Of a DNA stretch of 6,931 nt, positions 5,766-6,931 are shown piece by piece; within the stretch, counting starts at the first letter, position 1, and each line of letters opens with the position of its first letter. Origin of the DNA: JBBECF01 sp040881945 (lineage in GTDB: Bacteria > Pseudomonadota > Alphaproteobacteria > Dongiales > Dongiaceae); assembly GCA_040881945.1 (NCBI GenBank), contig JBBECF010000043.1, forward strand, positions 1 through 6,931, read 5' to 3'. Made by a program: the position numbers and the translations under genes. The notes below the pieces were generated by a model that had not been told where the DNA came from, made no database searches, and saw only the letters and a program-made list of their open reading frames with translations.

Positions 5766-6929
5766 TCAGGCGCGGTCGCGAACGCCCCGCCGCCGCAGCC
5801 CGAACAGCAGGAAGGCGCCGCTGACCAGCCCGACGGTGAGCACCAGGCCGTCGCGCCCGATCAGGTCCATGGCCGCGCCGGCGATCACCGGGCCGCCGAC
5901 GCTGCCGCATTCGTAGATCATCACGAAGGCGGTGTTCGCGCCGGCGAGCTGGGCGCGCGGGAAGCGCTCGCCGAGCAGCGCGAGGCCGGTGGTGTAGATG
6001 CCGAACGTCGTGCCGCCCCACAGGAACAGCATGACCCAGAGCGCCGGGCCGAGGGGCAGCAGCGCCGGCAGCAGCACCGCGCCGACCAAACCGGCGGCGA
6101 CGCAGGCGAGCAGGACCGAACGCCGGTCGGTGCGGTCGGCGAGCCAGCCGATCGGCAGTTGCAGCGCGAGGTTGCCAGCGACGAACAGGCTGAGCATCGC
6201 CACGACGGTCGCTTCGGCGAATCCGGCGCGCAGCCCGTAGATCGGCAGCAGGGTGAACAGGCCTGTGTCGACGAAGCCGCCGACCAGCGCCGCCAGCATC
6301 ACCGTCGGCGCGACGGCGATGAGGCCACGGATCGTGGCGCCGTGCTGCGCCGGCATGGGCGGCGCCAGGCCGCGGGCGAAGGGCAGCGGAACGGCCGACA
6401 GCGCGACGGCGCCGGCGATGATAAGGAACGGCCGCCAGCCGTCGATGCCGACGACGCCGATAATCAGCGGGCCGCAGGCGAAGCCGCCGGCCAGGACGGT
6501 CGCGTAGATGCCCATGATCCGGCCGCGGTCGCGGTCGGTCGCCAGGGTGTTCATCCAGGTCTCGCTGACCACCCAATGGATCGCGCTGGCGGCGCCGACC
6601 GCGAGACGCAGGGCGAACCAGGCGCCGAGGCTCGGGAACAGCGGAAACAGCAGGATCGTCGCGCCGCCGACGGCGAGCCCGGCATACATCGAGCGCAGCG
6701 TGCCGAGCCGTCCGACCAGGCGCGGCAGGAATGGGCCGATGGCGAGAACGGCGATCGGGAACATCGCCGCGTTGAGCCCGATCAGCGCGGTGTCGACGCC
6801 GTCGCGCTCGAGCCGCAGGGTGATGAGCGGGATCATCGCGCCGAAGGCGACGCCGACGCCGAACACGCCGGCGATGACGACGGCGAGGCTGAGGCGGCGC
6901 TGCCGCGGGGTGAGGGCGTCGGGGGTCAT
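5766..6929 (-). CDS. Major facilitator superfamily transporter, YcaD-like
   Basis: The 387-aa product is rich in hydrophobic segments consistent with 12 membrane helices. Clear ones lie around 13-35, 48-66, 80-98, 103-120, 138-160, 166-184, 205-228, 238-258, 270-292, 296-318, 328-350 and 360-378. The loop GWLADRTDRR (261-270) is the repeat-2 copy of MFS motif A. SETWMN (122-127) resembles the SE-W-N motif of the YcaD subfamily, whose substrates are largely unknown. The chosen start is the CAT at 6927-6929, two bases from the window edge, so a slightly longer N-terminus cannot be excluded and no promoter is visible. It converges on ubiV with 2 bases between stop codons. Nothing links it to quinone synthesis beyond position; export or uptake of a small organic molecule is the safest statement. 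Confidence 0.85.
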   Translation of the reverse strand: MTPDALTPRQRRLSLAVVIAGVFGVGVAFGAMIPLITLRLERDGVDTALIGLNAAMFPIAVLAIGPFLPRLVGRLGTLRSMYAGLAVGGATILLFPLFPSLGAWFALRLAVGAASAIHWVVSETWMNTLATDRDRGRIMGIYATVLAGGFACGPLIIGVVGIDGWRPFLIIAGAVALSAVPLPFARGLAPPMPAQHGATIRGLIAVAPTVMLAALVGGFVDTGLFTLLPIYGLRAGFAEATVVAMLSLFVAGNLALQLPIGWLADRTDRRSVLLACVAAGLVGAVLLPALLPLGPALWVMLFLWGGTTFGIYTTGLALLGERFPRAQLAGANTAFVMIYECGSVGGPVIAGAAMDLIGRDGLVLTVGLVSGAFLLFGLRRRGVRDRA

Positions 6930-6931
6930 GG

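Overview
The window is a very GC-rich piece of bacterial chromosome with tightly packed genes. Codon style, protein families and an FNR/FixK-type operator together suggest an alphaproteobacterium, possibly of the Rhodospirillales type. This placement is inferred from family resemblance and not from a marker gene. A run of ten N flanked by a poly-G tract shows that the sequence comes from a draft or metagenome scaffold.

Left edge (1-136): two 25-base-spaced copies of a short direct repeat, then a CCCTCTCCC/GGGAGAGGG palindrome. This is non-coding, repeat-derived DNA. Block 1 (137-3066, + strand): two genes separated by 2 bases. The first encodes a 661-aa FMN/4Fe-4S/FAD oxidoreductase of the trimethylamine dehydrogenase / 2,4-dienoyl-CoA reductase type. 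The second encodes a 313-aa ornithine cyclodeaminase/mu-crystallin family protein that most resembles the delta-1-pyrroline-2-carboxylate reductase branch. Together they suggest catabolism of N-methylated proline or a similar imino acid.

Block 2 (3086-5763, + strand): an FNR-type site (TTGATCCACGTCAA) stands upstream of three overlapping genes, ubiT, ubiU and ubiV, the oxygen-independent ubiquinone hydroxylation module. All eight cysteines expected to hold the two 4Fe-4S clusters of UbiU and UbiV are present with the spacing known from E. coli. ubiU looks broken only because of the scaffold gap. The sequence on the two sides of the N-run repeats itself, and collapsing the duplicate restores an intact 332-aa protein.

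Block 3 (5766-6929, - strand): a 12-TM major facilitator transporter of the YcaD-like type, convergent with ubiV, with only 2 bases between the stop codons.

The strongest biological statement is that this organism can make ubiquinone without O2 under FNR-family control, so it is probably a facultative anaerobe. I found no wholly undescribed system. The points most worth a second look are the altered flavin active site of the first gene, the compact operator-ubiTUV layout, the extended UbiT, and the misassembled gap in ubiU.
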